From Flaccisagitta enflata (lineage: Eukaryota; Chaetognatha; Sagittoidea; Aphragmophora): a DNA stretch of 64,000 nucleotides. A model generated the notes under the pieces. The model did no database searches. It was not told the DNA's origin and worked only from the letters and a program-made list of their open reading frames with translations. Made by a program: the position numbers and the translations under genes. The stretch spans positions 17,050,001 through 17,114,000 of the forward strand of contig OZ231126.1 in the NCBI GenBank assembly GCA_965153355.1. The letters run 5' to 3'. Shown here piece after piece: positions 11,490 to 23,308 of this stretch. Each line of letters begins with the position of its first letter. The stretch's first letter is position 1.

Positions 11490-11700
11490 AATGCCCTTTC
11501 TTTCTTCGCAATCTTTTTCTTCCTCTTCTTTTTCATTCAATTTGATTTTTCTTCTTTTTCATTTCTTTCCCCTTTTCTTTTTCTTTTTCCTTTTCCTTTC
11601 CTTCTCTTTTTCTTTTCTCTTCTTCTTTTTTTTCTTACTTCTTTTCCTTTTCTCCTTTTCCTTCTTCCTTTTTCCTTTTCTTTCCAAAACCTTCCGACAT
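11490..11700. repeat. Polypyrimidine tract
   Basis: TTTTTCCTTTTC-like units run for about 200 bases, giving spurious Phe/Ser or Lys/Arg frames on the two strands. A short GGCAGCGGCGCTGC piece of group 1 type follows at about 11716. Confidence 0.7.
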
Positions 11701-11814
11701 GCCCCTTCCCTTCCTGGCAGCGGCGCTGCACGCTGCAACATAATCAAGAGGTCTGCAGACAAATTTTGAATTATGAGCCAGTCACCCTTCAGGTAACCAG
11801 CCTAATGTTCATGA

Positions 11815-11975
11815 ATAAAAACCATCCCAGAAAGGAGCGAGTAAAGTGAGTGAGCGTGCCCATGATTGAAGCAAGCGAGCGGATCGTAAGAGTTGCTGCA
11901 GAGTGGGTGAGCGATTAAGCGGTGCGCGCAAGCGAACAAAGCGAGGACCATAGTGGCCCTTTTACAATGCGATTG
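11815..11975. repeat. GAGCGAGTAAGTG-rich degenerate repeat
   Basis: This stretch matches the unit type and ending (AATGCGATTGTCT) of 4140-4372. Confidence 0.5.
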
Positions 11976-13638
11976 TCTTGTGTAGAAGCAAGCCCAAAGT
12001 TTATCTGTTAGAAAATGAGGTTGAGCGATGTCCCCCGCGAGACTTGTCATCAACATCAATGCCTTTAATAGAGAGGGAAACGAATAAATATTTTTGATTA
12101 AAAACTTACATTTACAGTTAAGGTTTACATCAGCGCATTTCAGGTTGTATTTTTATGATAATCTCAAAAAGCGCCCTTGGCAGGACTTTATCATCATTAG
12201 TAAATAGATTTTATCATCATTAGTAAATAGAGCTCAGATTCTATACAAAACAATGAAAGAACCTACTTTAATACTACTTTTCTCCTGATTTTGCTATGAG
12301 AGGGTAGTGTGGGGGTCGCGATAGAAGATTCTTTTGTCGCTACCACTCGGGCATATGATGGTTGGACAACATTACTACTCTACACTGCATAAAGGACAAG
12401 GGCCTTTGGAGCTCTTAATGGTGTTTAATCCGGACCCATCATAACTATCCTTATATATCTGAAAGAAACTTCCCTTTTCAGAAACTATCACATGACCGAA
12501 GGAGACCATATCCATCTGGGCACCTTCTCATACTCCCCATATACCAAAAATAGCAAGCAACTGAAACTCTCTCCTTCCTGAAACAACACTTTCGAAAAAT
12601 CTTATATCAACCCCAAATTCTCAAACCTAAAAACTGTAGTATTCATCCCAATGTTACAAAAAAACATATCACCTGAGGATGTATTAGATATCAAAAGACA
12701 AGCTAACCACCAGAGGCAATGTTGCAAAAAATCATACCCTTAGAGGTAAGAATCGAGGATCCACCTTATGGGACCGCCGGCATTCCATACCAAGGTACTG
12801 AATATGAAACATGTTCCAGGTGTTTCACTAAGACTCAATTTCAAACAAAAAGGCCCTTTACTAAGAAGAACTACTTCCATGTCACACCTTCATTCTCCAT
12901 CGTAAATATTGGAGTTTCATCTTGCTCATCCTCCTCCTTATTCATTTCAATGCATAAATAGTCGCAAAAGCTTTAAATGGTCAGCAGTAGCCGTTGCCCG
13001 ATGAGGTGCGGCACGGAACCAAATGTTGTGATCTGATGCTGTTTCCTTTCACATATAAGATGAATATGTCATTGTGCCCTATTTCATTCTCTGTCCAATT
13101 GGCAAAGTCAAAATCATGTTCATGATCATGTTCATTCGCATCCCCCAATGTTTACTTCTTTACCTTTAACATGAAAGCGTGACTTAGAGCCTTTTTTCTC
13201 AACGCCGCCATTATCAGAAAACAAACGCCGTAAGTGGCCAACAAACCAATTCTGACGTGATAAACCCTCGCCTCTTTTTCTAGTCGAGAAGTTTGGACGT
13301 CATTTGACTTTGGCAGCCAATCAAAATCCATGATTCATTAACTGCCGAGGTAATGTTTTGAATCTTGCATACAATGAAAATCCAAAACTCATCAACTGTT
13401 GAGCCAATGTTTTTTCTAATCCAATGTGTATAGACCTGACACTTAGATAGAAGTCAATACTGCATTATAAGGAATCACACGAAGAGAGCCTAAAATTTTG
13501 GACCATATGGCTTGCTCATGATTCATAGATATCCCTGCTATACATTAGATGTCTCTGAAAAAAGACCTGACTATTTTTAAGAACAGCTGATACAAACAAG
13601 CCCAATACAAGTCCCGCGCGGGATTAAAATTACTAAAT
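11976..13638. other. No gene; small duplication and H remnant
   Basis: I see only a two-copy direct repeat of TTTATCATCATTAGTAAATA (about 12187-12231) and a short H-family 3' end on the minus strand (AATAGTCGCAAAAGC, 12957-13005). The 80-codon open frame at 12719-12961 has no recognisable domain and is not called. Confidence 0.4.
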
Positions 13639-13857
13639 CCTTAGTCGGGTGCATGCGACTCTACACCCCGCTTTGTCCGTCTGTCTGTTTGTCCATCCAT
13701 CCGTTGGACTCTCAGTTGGTCCATCTTACTTTAACTTTTTCATCCTTTAAGTCATTTTTAGTCATTTAAGAGTATACTAAGTCATTCTAAGTCATTCTAA
13801 GTCATTCATAGTCATTATGTAAGTCTCGCACGCGACCTGAAGGTGTTGGCCTTGTTT
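13639..13857 (+). mobile_element. C-family element
   Basis: It runs from AGTCGGGTGCATGCGACTCT through a GTCCGTCTGTC tract and AAGTCATTCT units to CGCACGCGACCTGAAGGTG and TTGGCCTTGTTT. One stem base pair is altered (GTCGGG), so the copy has begun to decay. Confidence 0.65.
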
Positions 13858-14059
13858 GAATATGTTCTATTGTCTCAATCAACATGCAATTTTGAGCTTC
13901 ACTAGAGCATATGCCAAGGGACTGGGCGAAATAATGCCTTATATCGGGTGTTCGAATAAAAAGTTTAGAGTTTTTCTGTTGAATACGCACACTATGTAGC
14001 ATTTAGAGGCGCAAACAAAGTACCATTTGATAGAGGTCAATCTGTGTATGTCCAAGTTT

Positions 14060-15200
14060 TGCCAGGGAGCATCACGGGGCTGTCACACATAGTTATGCTC
14101 CCTAGCAACGGCTAAACGAGCAACCTTCTTACGGATCATATTGTGGGAAAGTTGTAGCAAATTTTATTTTAAACAACGTACCCTCAAAATACTACTCGAC
14201 TCATAAAAAAAGCCGCACTTTTAAATGGCAAATTGTCATACTGAATTTCAAAATAACTAATTAAAATCTTAGACTGTTAGAATAAGTAAAAACATTGCCA
14301 TTTTCAGTTTGCAATCCTATTGAAAAATGAGCATTTTTACAAAATAAGAAGATAACTTTGACAAGCTCTAGCTCCTAAACTGTTTGAGATATCCCGAATG
14401 ACTTAGAATGTCTTAGAGAAATAAAATAGATACAGTAGATCTCATCTAGACTTGAGATAATGGGGGCAAGCATTGCAGGAAAACAAATGAAGCCAGGGGA
14501 GTGATATTTCAAATATAGACTAATAACGGGATGCTTTATTGCCCATGATAGCTGGTTGCCATGGAAACACATTTCCATGTATTCTCGCTAAAGTATCAAT
14601 ATTTTGAGAGATTTTTTTAGGGAACATTGCTTAAAATAAAATTTGCTACAACTTTCCCTGTTATATTGTAGAAATGTTGCTTTCGTTTGGCCGTTACTTT
14701 CTGGACCGTATCATGTGTGACAACCCCTAGCAACCACTAAACAGACATTCTCTGAAACTATACTATTGAAAAGACAATAACTATTCTGACACAGCAATGT
14801 TCTAAAATCTCTCAGGTATTGATACTGGCAAATCTATGGAAATGACCATAACAGCCAATATTCATAGGCAATAAAGCATCCCGTTATTAGTGTATGTTTC
14901 GTGTATCTCTTCCCTGGCTTCATTTGTTTTTCTACAATACTTGCCCCCGTTGTCTCAAATCTAGACGAGATCTGCTGTGTTGGACGTTAAAATATAAGAA
15001 AATTTGAAAATCTTGGTGCTAAGCAAAAAATGTTCAAATCATTTGTTTTTCTTATTCTTTAACTCAAAATAGGGTGCGGCTTTTTTTTTTTTTAGTCGAG
15101 TAGTATTGATACTTTAGCGTGAATTCATAGAAATGTGTTTCCATGGAAACCATTAACCATGGGCAATAAAGCATCTTTGTATTAGTCTATATTCTAAATA
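14060..15200. mobile_element. S-type fold-back sequence interrupted by another MITE
   Basis: 14080-14189 and 15106-15190 together resemble one arm of the palindrome at 48105-48670 (GCTCCCTAGCAACGGC, GTGGGAAAGTTGTAGC, TTGATACTTTAG). They are separated by the TA element at 14190-15105. A further S-type inverted pair lies inside (14515-14900). Confidence 0.55.
14190..15105. mobile_element. TA element with TACTACTCGACT ends
   Basis: The ends TACTACTCGACT and its complement, plus the next AAAAAGCCGCAC stretch, are inverted. Left and right flanks rejoin as CTCAAAATATTGATA, which is intact at about 48478-48495. Insertion therefore used a TA site and duplicated it. Confidence 0.65.
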
Positions 15201-15215
15201 TCAATCTCTTAGATA

Positions 15216-15395
15216 TACAGTAGGACCCCGCCTCATTGGTCACATTGGGACTGAAGATTTTTAACCTTTATCTTAGGTTCACCTTTACAGAGAGGTGAAA
15301 TCACATTAAAAACTATCATTAGGGACTTTAAAATGTTAACCTCTATTGATGGGGAACCTTTAAAAGAGGGTCTTTTATTACTGGGTTCCACTGTA
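15216..15395. mobile_element. 180-bp MITE, TACAGTRGRACCC ends
   Basis: The left end TACAGTAGGACCCCGCCTC and right end GGGTTCCACTGTA are inverted and bordered by TA. The CAGTGG-like terminus is typical of pogo/Tigger-type MITEs, an inference from ends alone. Confidence 0.55.
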
Positions 15396-15483
15396 TTTGT
15401 TTTCATGTAATGAATTCCCCCGTATTTTCAAGTCTAGACAACATCTACTGTACTATCGTATAAACATTTTAGGTATGATATAA

Positions 15484-16829
15484 TACACCGTCTTTAAATC
15501 GAAATGGCAAATAGTAAACCTTTATAGCTCCAAAACTACAAGCCTAAAAACCTTCAAATTTTTGTCAATGTTTGTAACAACAGACCATTTTGTCATGCCA
15601 AAACTCAGATTTTAATACTCAATAGTTTTGGGGTCAATAAAGAATTGAAAAGGTATCAATTCTATGGAAAGAATCAATTTGTCCCAGCTATAGTTTGAAG
15701 AGTCTCTTTTTTTATTGTTTTTTTCCTGATTAACGGGGCGAGCAAAAAATTTTGCACAACTCTGATAAAGCATTGAAAAATCATACAATGCAAGGCAAAT
15801 ATCATCATGATATGAATCAAATACTTGATTTCAGTGATTTAGAATGCTAATGAGCCAATACTGTTGGTTATAGGCAAGAGATGAGGTCTAGAAAATGAAT
15901 TATCATAATGGTAACATGTAGTCTATGTGCGATGATTTTGACTGTTTCCTTGATCAAGTGGCATTGGTTTTTCTTCATTTTGTTGAATAATTCTAATACC
16001 CCTGGCCAATTGTCAGTTGTTATGACTATCTGACATGAAGGTAACATGTTTTGTATAATAACAATTAGCAGGGGACGCCATACATGGGAAAAACACTAGA
16101 ATGAGTGGAATTTCATTCTCTCCAAAATTCTTGTAAAATCCTTGCAAAATCTGACTGTGCGGTTCAACTTTGAGGCCTTCTAATGGGAGCAGCAATTGGA
16201 CAAGTGAATGTGTAATAGAACTAGTTCTGGGGTGCTGATCAAAATTTCATTCTTTCAAAGCACCTAAAAGTGCTGTTTCTAAACTTACATGTTTGTGCAA
16301 AATTTTTTGCTCATCCTGTTTAGCAAGCTTGAACCCTGGAGATGGTCTTAAATGAAGAGTCACAAATCATGAATATAAATTCTGCTTGTATTTATGAAGA
16401 TTTGAATGATTTTCAAATGATTGACAGTCTCAATTTTAGCAATGATTGTCAAAAACCAATGATAATCTCAGAATATCTCCAACTTTTTTCAATTTTTTGG
16501 GTACATGTTTGATCTCTGAAAAATTTCCTATCATTTGAGACCAACCCCCGAGTTCTAACTCTATTTTTTTACATTTGTATATTGATAAAGACTGGTTTTC
16601 TCCAATAAATCAAGATTCAAAGATTAAGCCCTTAAATTTGGCATATTCTGTGTGTTATACTGACCCCAAACTATTCAGTATCAAAATCTGAGTTTTTGCA
16701 TGACAAAATGGTCAGTTGTTACCAACATTCAATGAAGATTTGAAGGCTTTTGGGCTTGTAGTTTTGGAGCTACAAAGGTTTACTGTTTCATATACTGAGT
16801 ATTTGCCATTTCGATTTAAAGACGGTGTA
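15484..16829. mobile_element. TA fold-back element, CACCGTCTTT ends
   Basis: Arms of about 165 bp (15484-15650 and 16655-16829) are inverted, with ends TACACCGTCTTTAAATCG and TA at each border. The interior holds another fold-back element. A 554-bp relative is at 29967-30520. Confidence 0.65.
15731..16322. mobile_element. Nested fold-back element
   Basis: GGCGAGCAAAAAATTTTGCA at the left pairs with TGCAAAATTTTTTGCTCATC at the right, and TA stands at both borders. It lies wholly inside the element 15484-16829, so it is the younger of the two. Confidence 0.5.
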
Positions 16830-16832
16830 TGA

Positions 16833-17604
16833 TACAGGGTCATCAATCTCAATTGAAAAAAAGTACTAAGCTATTGTGTCTCAATGCTTCATTTTCATGA
16901 TGTGAAATTGATTTTCTCTTAAAGTACTATGTTTGACGTTTTTTGTGTCAAAATTTTGTTGGTCCAGGTTAAATAGTTTGTCCACAGCCTCAATTTGAAG
17001 TAGTTGTGCAATTTCCAGCTGATGCAAAATTGAAATATTGCTTACAAGAGTGTCTTTCTTTAAAATGCTCTCATTTCTAAACTGTTAGAGCTACAAATGC
17101 CAGATTGGTCTCAAATGAAAGATAATTTGATGTAGTTTTTCAAATTTTCTTTGGTTTATGGGTAATGAATTAGGTATTCAGGAAGTAAGTTTCATGGCCT
17201 TGAAATCGATTTTTTTGACAAAATTCCTTTGATCTGTGGATTTTTCAATAAAAAGTATGACAAATAGATGCAAGACTGTTTTCCTCTTTTTGATAGCAAA
17301 AATTATATTAAATTATCTTTCATTCGAGACCAATCTGGCATTTGTAGTTCAAGCCATTTAGAAATGAGACCAATTTAAAGAGAAACTACCATGTGAAAAA
17401 CTATTTTTCCTTTATTTTACCACTAAAAACTGCTCATACTTCAAATTGATATTAGACGAAAACAATTTGGCCAAAGTTTATGAAATTTTGATACAAAAAA
17501 CGTCAATCAATGCTCTTTATAGAAAACTCGATTTCAGGTCACCCAGTTGACACATCTTTGCGAAAAAGCTTAAAAGATTTTTCAGAAACGAGATTGATAA
17601 TGTA
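16833..17604. mobile_element. TA fold-back element, TACAGGGTCATC family
   Basis: Left end TACAGGGTCATCAATCTC and right end GAGATTGATAATGTA are inverted; internal arms extend the palindrome (about 17090-17180 with 17290-17370). It begins four bases after the previous element ends. Confidence 0.6.
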
Positions 17605-17900
17605 GATTTAGGTCAATTGATCAAAACCTATGCAGTGGGCTAGTATTAATAACACAATGTGAATGTGCATTGAAAATACTCAAGTTGCTATTTGTGAAAG
17701 ATTGAGACCTTGCGCAACCTTCAACTCCTTGTATCTTCATTGCTCACAAAATGAACAAAAAAAGTTGATAAAAGTTTAACAAAATTTCAATTTCGTTTGC
17801 AGCAATCCGGTAAAAAAGTTTTCCCCCGGAATCTTCCCTACGCCAGTTTTTAAATTGAACGTTTTCAAGGCGCGCTTTTGTCAACTCAGTCTACGCACAA

Positions 17901-18002
17901 TATAAATACATATAATACATATAATACATATAATACATATAATACATATAATACATATAATAATACATATAATACATATAATACATATAATACATATAAT
18001 AC
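17901..18002. repeat. (ATAATACATA)n tandem repeat
   Basis: Ten-base units repeat about ten times with one short interruption (TAATAATACAT). Confidence 0.9.
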
Positions 18003-18106
18003 AGAGGGGAAGTGCATTGTAACAAAGGAAGTAAAAAAGTCAATTCTATCAGACTGACAATTGAAAAATTGCTTGATAATCGATATTAAAACGATTTCCT
18101 GTCTAG

Positions 18107-18351
18107 CTTTTTAGTTGCGGACACGCAACTCTATAAGAGGCTTTGTTTGTCCGTTGGTCCATCGTTTCATCACGCTTGAGTAGTCACGCTCAAGTTGAAT
18201 ACGCAAAAAACGCGTATTTATGATGCTGCAGTTGGTATTGTCTATATGTGAGTGTGTTGGAGGACGGTTGGGGGTGATGTTGAGGTGATTGGGTTTCGAT
18301 GCCCCTGCCCATCCATCCGCAACAATGTTGTGACCCCGAGTCACTTGTTTT
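18107..18351 (+). mobile_element. A'-family element
   Basis: T run, AG and GTTGCGGACACGCAACTC at the start; ATCCGCAACAATGTTGTGAC, the GAGTCAC hairpin arm and TTGTTTTC at the end. It is the first member of a co-oriented series that runs to 22276. Confidence 0.7.
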
Positions 18352-18649
18352 CTTTCCATTTACTTTTGTTTTCTTTTCGTTTCCCCATTTTTACTTTCCA
18401 TTTACCTTTTTCTTCTTTTCGTTTTCCTTTCTTTTTTCGTTTTATTTTCTTTCTTCTTTCCATTCCGTTTTCCTTCCGTTCTTTCTTCCTCTCCGTTTTC
18501 CCTCCCTCCTCTTTTTCCTTTTTCCTCTTTTTTTTCCCGTTATTCCTTTTCTTTTTTCCCTTTTTCTCCGTTTTCCTTTTTTCCTTTTTTTTTCCCTTTC
18601 CTTCCGTTTCCTTTCTTCCTTTCTTCTGTTTTTCCTTTCTTTCTTTCCA
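18352..18649. repeat. Polypyrimidine spacer tract
   Basis: TTTTCCTTTC-type units fill the whole gap between two group 1 elements. The 168-codon Phe/Ser frame across it is a repeat artefact. Confidence 0.75.
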
Positions 18650-19186
18650 GAAAGCTAAAGGGTCGATGACCTACGCTTTCACACATATGGGGGATTTTCT
18701 CCTTCTTCTCCTTCTCCTCCTCCTTCTTCTCCATCCCAGGCTCGAGGCTCGAATCTGATCCTGAGACCCCAAATCAGCCTCATGGCCCAAATTCTAGCCT
18801 CAAGGCTCAAATCCTAGCGTGGAGGCCCATATTTTAGCCTGGAGGCCCAGATTTCAGCCTTGAGGCCCAAATCCCTGCCAACAGACCCAGATCTCAACCT
18901 CCGGGCTAAAATTTAGGCCTCCAGGCTAGGATTTGGGCCATGAGGCTGGGCTTTGGGTCTCAGGACTGGGATTCGAGCCTCGAGCCTGGGTGGGGAGGGC
19001 GAACGGAGAAGAAGGAGGAGGAGAAGGAGAAGAAGGAGAAAATCCTCCATATGTGTGAAAGCATAGGACATCGACCCCTTCGGGGCCGCTGCCCTGCTTC
19101 CCCTTCAACTTCAAGCAAAACCACCTACTCCCGGCAAGGCACCGGGTACCATGATATCTAACACTTTTGCGACTATTTTTTTTCTT
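18650..19186 (+). mobile_element. H-family element
   Basis: GGGTCGATGACCTACGCTTT and CACACATATGGGGGATTTTC begin it; CCTCAAGGCTCAAATCC-type units fill the centre. An inverted copy of the start (CATATGTGTGAAAGCATAGG) precedes GGGGCCGCTGCCCTGC, CACCGGGTACCATG and the terminal CTTTTGCGACTATTT. The outermost 5' hairpin is degraded. Confidence 0.65.
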
Positions 19187-19236
19187 CCTTTCTGTCCGTT
19201 TTCTGATCTTCCTTTCTGTCCGTTTTCTGTTCTTCC

Positions 19237-19821
19237 TTTTTTGGGCAGCGGCATCACGCAGCAGAACACAGGGGCTTTCGTTCGTCCCGTCCGTCTGTCC
19301 ATTCGTCCGTCGTTAGTCCCCCCTATCAGGCCCCTCAGGCCCCAAATCCAGCCTCTCAGGTCTCAAATCTGGCCTCTCAGGCCTCAAATCCAGCCTCTCA
19401 GGCGGTCAGGCCTCGCGTCCAGCCCCTCAGGCCTCATATTTGGTCTCTCAGGTCTCAAATCTGGTCTGTCAGGTCTCAAATCAGCCCCTCAGGCCTCCAA
19501 GCCTGGCCTCTCCAGGCCTCAAAATTAACCCTCGCAGGCCTCAAATTAGCCCTCTCAGGCCTCAAATTATGCCTCACTGGCCTCAAAGTAGTGCTGTCAG
19601 GCTTCAAATCAGACCTGATGGCCATTTAAGCCTTGGGAAAGCCTTCAGACTCTATAGCATCTCATCAATGTTTTCAGGCAGGGCAGACGAAAGTCCCCCT
19701 GTGTTCTGCAGGACTTACGTCCCCTTCAGGGCCGCTGCCCTGCTTCCCATATGAAATTCCTGGCTCATGCAAAAGCAGAACAACAGGTATCGCTGACCAC
19801 ATATTGCCCTTGGGCGACCTG
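19237..19821 (+). mobile_element. I-family element
   Basis: It begins TTTTTTGGGCAGCGGCATC with a CGTCCGTCTGTCC tract. GGCCTCTCAGGCCTCAAATC-type units occupy about 19325-19625. The inverted GTCCCCTTCAGGGCCGCTGCC follows, then CAGGTATCGCTGACC, the hairpin GCCCTTGGGC and GACCTGT. Confidence 0.7.
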
Positions 19822-20566
19822 TACCATTTTCCTCTCTTCCTTTTTCTCCATTTTCCTTTCTTCCCTTCATTCCGTTTTCCTACCTTCCTTACTATTTTCT
19901 TTGCTTCCTCTTTTTACATTTTCCTCTCTACCTTTTGATCCATCTGCCTTTCTCGCTCTCCGTTTTCCTTTATTCCTTGCTGTCTGTTTTCTGATCTTCC
20001 TTTCTTTTCCTTTTTTTTCTTCCTTTCTTTTTGTTTTCTTTTTTTCTTTCTTTCGATTTTCCTTTCTTTCTTTACATTTTTCTCTCTTCCTTTCTTTCCA
20101 TTTTTCCTTCTTACTTTCCTTTAAGTCTTCCTTTATTTACGTTTTCATTTCCTCCTTTCTTTTCATTTTCCTATCATTCTTTCTTTCCATTTTTCTTTCT
20201 TTCTTTCCATTTTTCTTTCTCTCTTTCCATTTTTCTTTCTTTCTAAACATTTTCTTTTCTTCCTTTCCTTCACGTTTTCCTTTCTTTACATTTTCTTTTC
20301 TTTACGTTTTCCTTTCCTCCATTCTTTCCATTTTTCTTCCTTCCTTTCTTTCCATTTTCCTTTCCTTCTGTTTTTCGTTCTTCCTATTGTTCTGTTTTCC
20401 TCTCTTTCTTTTATCCTTTCTTCCATATGAGTTATGTTTCCATTTTCCTTTCTTTCTTCACGTTTTCCTTTCTTTCCTTAGGCTTTCCTTTCTTCCTTTC
20501 TTTTCATTTTCCTTTCTCTACGTTTTCCTTTCTCTATGTTTTCCATTCTTCCTTTCCATTTTCCTC
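19822..20566. repeat. Polypyrimidine minisatellite
   Basis: Units near TTTCTTTCCATTTTCC repeat for about 740 bases. The 311-codon frame here (Phe, Leu, Ser) is a translation of the repeat, not a membrane protein. Confidence 0.8.
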
Positions 20567-21304
20567 TTTTTGGGCAGCGGCCCCGAAGAAGACAGAAGTC
20601 CTGTGGGCTCAGGGTTTTGTTCGTCCGTCCGTCCGTCCGTTCGTTCGTCCGTTCGTCCCCCCCCGCCCCTCAAATCTGGCCTCTGATACCTCAAATTTGG
20701 CCTCTGAGACCTCAAATCTGGCCTCTCAGGCCTCTAATCCAGCCTCTCAGGCCTCAAATCCAGCCTCCCAGGCTCAAATCCAGCCTCACAGGCCTCTCCG
20801 GCCTCAAATTCAACCTTTAGGCCACAAATTCAACCTCTCAGGCCTCAGATTAGGCTTCTCAGGCCTCAATTCCAAATTCTCAGGCCTCAAACCTAACCCC
20901 TCAGGCCTCAAATTAGGCCTCTCAGGTCTCAAATCAGCTGTCTAAGCCTCAATTTATTGCTCTCAGTGCTCTGACCTTTCAAGCCTCAATCCAGCTCTCT
21001 CAAGCCTCAAGTCAGACCTCTCAAGCCTCAATTCAGCCCTCTCAGCTTCAAATTGGCATTCTCAAGCCTTACATCAGCCTTCTTAGACCTTAGTTTAGGC
21101 TCTTGAAGGCCTTCAGTCAGCCCTCTATAGCATCTCATCCACATCTTCAGGCAGAGACGAAGCAGAAAAGGAGTCCCCCTGTGTTCTACTGGACTTAGTC
21201 CCCTTCGGGGCCGCTGCCCAAAAAGCTTCCCTCCTCCAATTCACAATCCTCAAAAGCAGGGCAACGGGTATCGCTGACCACATATTGCCCTTGGGCGACC
21301 TGTT
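20567..21304 (+). mobile_element. I-family element, long copy
   Basis: TTTTTGGGCAGCGGCCCCGA opens it, followed by GTCCGTCCGTCCGTTCG and more than 15 minisatellite units near CCTCTCAGGCCTCAAATCC (20660-21130). The inverted copy (CCCCTTCGGGGCCGCTGCCC), CAACGGGTATCGCTGACC, GCCCTTGGGC and GACCTGTT close it. Confidence 0.7.
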
Positions 21305-21383
21305 CTGTTTTCCTTTCTTCCTTTATGTTTTCTCTTTTTTTTTCTTTCCCACGGTTTCCGTTTTCCTCTCCTCTTTCTGTTTT

Positions 21384-21482
<99 letters not shown>

Positions 21483-21527
21483 TTCCTTCTTTCTTTCTTT
21501 TTTCTTTCTTTCTTTCCTTCCTTCTTC
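21305..21527. repeat. (CTTT)n microsatellite
   Basis: Pure CTTT units from about 21386 to 21484, within a wider pyrimidine-only spacer between two group 1 elements. Confidence 0.9.
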
Positions 21528-22110
21528 CTTTTGGGCAGCAGCCCCAAGGGCTTATGTCCTGTAGGACACAGGGGGTAATTTCCATATGTCCGTCCGTCCG
21601 TACGTATGCCCCTCCAAAGCTTCTCATGCCTATCAGGCCTCAAATCTGGCCTCTCAGGCCTCTCTAGCCTCTCAGGCCTCCAAATCCGCCTCTCAGGCCT
21701 CAAGTCAGCCTCTCAGGCCTAAATCTAGCCTCTCAGGCCTCCGAGCCTGTAACCTCTCAATAAATCTGGCCTCTCAGGCCTCATATCCAACCTCTCAGGC
21801 CTCAAATTCAACCTCTTGGGCCCTTAGATCCAACCTCTGGGCCTAAGCCCAGCCTCTTGAAAAATGAAAACCTGTAGAATTCCCATTGAATAACATGGCA
21901 AATTGATAAAAAATTGAAAAAATGCAAAATTCCTAAATCACAGAAATTGCCCCATATATGCCTCTCAGGACGTATGGAAATTCACCCCTGTGTCCCTACA
22001 GGACCTCGGCCCTTGGGGCTGCCTGCTCTGCTCACTCCACTTCTTTAGCTAATCTTTGAAAGCAGGGCATCGGGTACACCTGACCATGTGCGATCCTTGG
22101 ATGACTTGTT
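21528..22110 (+). mobile_element. G-family element, complete
   Basis: The start TTTTGGGCAGCAGCCCCAAG and GTCCTGTAGGACACAGGGGG recurs inverted at 21970-22026. Between lie a GTCCGTCCGTACGTA tract and CTCAGGCCTCAAAT-type units. The tail has CAGGGCATCGGGTACAC, CTGACCATG, the ATCCTTGGAT stem and GACTTGTT. This is the clearest full copy of the family. Confidence 0.75.
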
Positions 22111-22133
22111 TTCCTTCCTTCTTCCTTTCTTTC

Positions 22134-22276
22134 TTTTAGTCGCGACTCTTCACCTCGCCGTGTCGGTCGGTCCCCCCGTCCGTCTGTCCGTAACATTTTT
22201 GAATATCGAGCGGTTTTCATCCTACTGCTCGGGCTCAACCGTGTGCGACTGGATTGCCAAGTATTCAAACTTGTTT
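22134..22276 (+). mobile_element. B-family element
   Basis: AGTCGCGACTCTTCACCTCG, a GTCGGTCGGTCC tract, TATCGAGCGGTTTTC, GTGTGCGACTGG and ACTTGTTTTC follow in the B-family order. It is the last member of the co-oriented series. Confidence 0.6.
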
Positions 22277-22297
22277 TCTTGCTCATTGATGGACGGA

Positions 22298-22459
22298 TAC
22301 CGGGTCATCAATCTCGATTGGGAAAAAGTATTAAGCTTTTGCTCTCAGATGCTTCCTCTACATAACCTGGAATTGTTTTTCTTATATAGTACTATGTTTG
22401 ACATTTTTTGTATCAAAATTTCATTGGTCTTTTTCCCAGCCGAGATTGATGACCCGGTA
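22298..22459. mobile_element. 162-bp MITE with 31-bp inverted ends
   Basis: Both ends read TACCGGGTCATCAATCTCG inward and continue as TGGGAAAAAG, with one two-base mismatch between arms. TA borders both ends. It is a short internal-deletion relative of 16833-17604. Confidence 0.75.
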
Positions 22460-23300
22460 GTTTAAAAAACACTTGATAAATACAAAAGCGCCGCATAAAA
22501 GCACGCAACCTTATTGGACGTGATCTTCCAATCATTTCCCTAATTTGCATAATGAAGTAATAGCAGAAGACAGTTGATACGAGCTTCCAAAAGATGTTTT
22601 GACAACGAAACTTGACAGCGACAATCTATCTGTGATACAGAAGGTAGAGTCAATTATTTCTGACAAGAAATACTGAAACTTGTTCAATAACAGGAAAGTT
22701 TACTTAGGAGTTCTCACCGTTATTGGGCCCAGCGACATCAAGTGAGTATTTTGACGCGGAAAACTGTTATGAGCATTGAACATACAAACATTTGAACGCC
22801 GATTTTTAGCTGATTAGTTATATTTGCTCAAGACGGTTCTTCCCTGTGACTTACAGAGAGATTTTCAACAAAAACGCATACTGATCAGCCCTAATGCTGC
22901 AGGTGAAGATATACTTTTTTAAAAGAGAGTACGTAAAAGATAAAGTAATAAAGCAAAAAGCGACATGATGCAGAGACAGAGCTAAAGAAAAAGACCAAGA
23001 CAAAGGCAAAGGAAAAGATAAGGACAAGAAGAAGGACGAGTACAAAGTTAATGATATAGCGAAGGCTACGTAGAAAGAGGAGAGGAGCGAATAGAGAGAC
23101 CGAAGATGACATTGATTATCATGATTTTCAGTTGGTTGATTGATTCTTTTGTAGCTCCTTGTGTTGGTATGGACTGGAATCGATGGTGTATGATTTTTCT
23201 GTATAGTCGGGTCATGCAACTTCATTTCTTGCAAATGTGTGAGGGACTGGTGATGTGTGGCTCAGGGGGCCAGATCTGTGGTGATGAATTTTGATGTCAG
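22460..23300. other. No recognisable feature
   Basis: I see no coding exon or element. A purine-rich stretch (22980-23060) yields a hydrophobic frame on the minus strand without family features. Confidence 0.35.
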
Positions 23301-23308
23301 TGATTTTT

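Noticed and set aside
12719-12961. 80-codon mixed-composition frame with several Cys
   Set aside because: No recognised motif and no supporting splice sites; kept out for lack of evidence.
19751-20686. 311-codon hydrophobic frame resembling a multi-pass membrane protein
   Set aside because: It follows a pyrimidine minisatellite and then runs into an I-family element; there is no coding signature.
18107-22276. Reading the whole 4.2-kb array as one long mobile element
   Set aside because: Each member has its own complete 3' end, and families recur singly elsewhere, so separate insertions are simpler.
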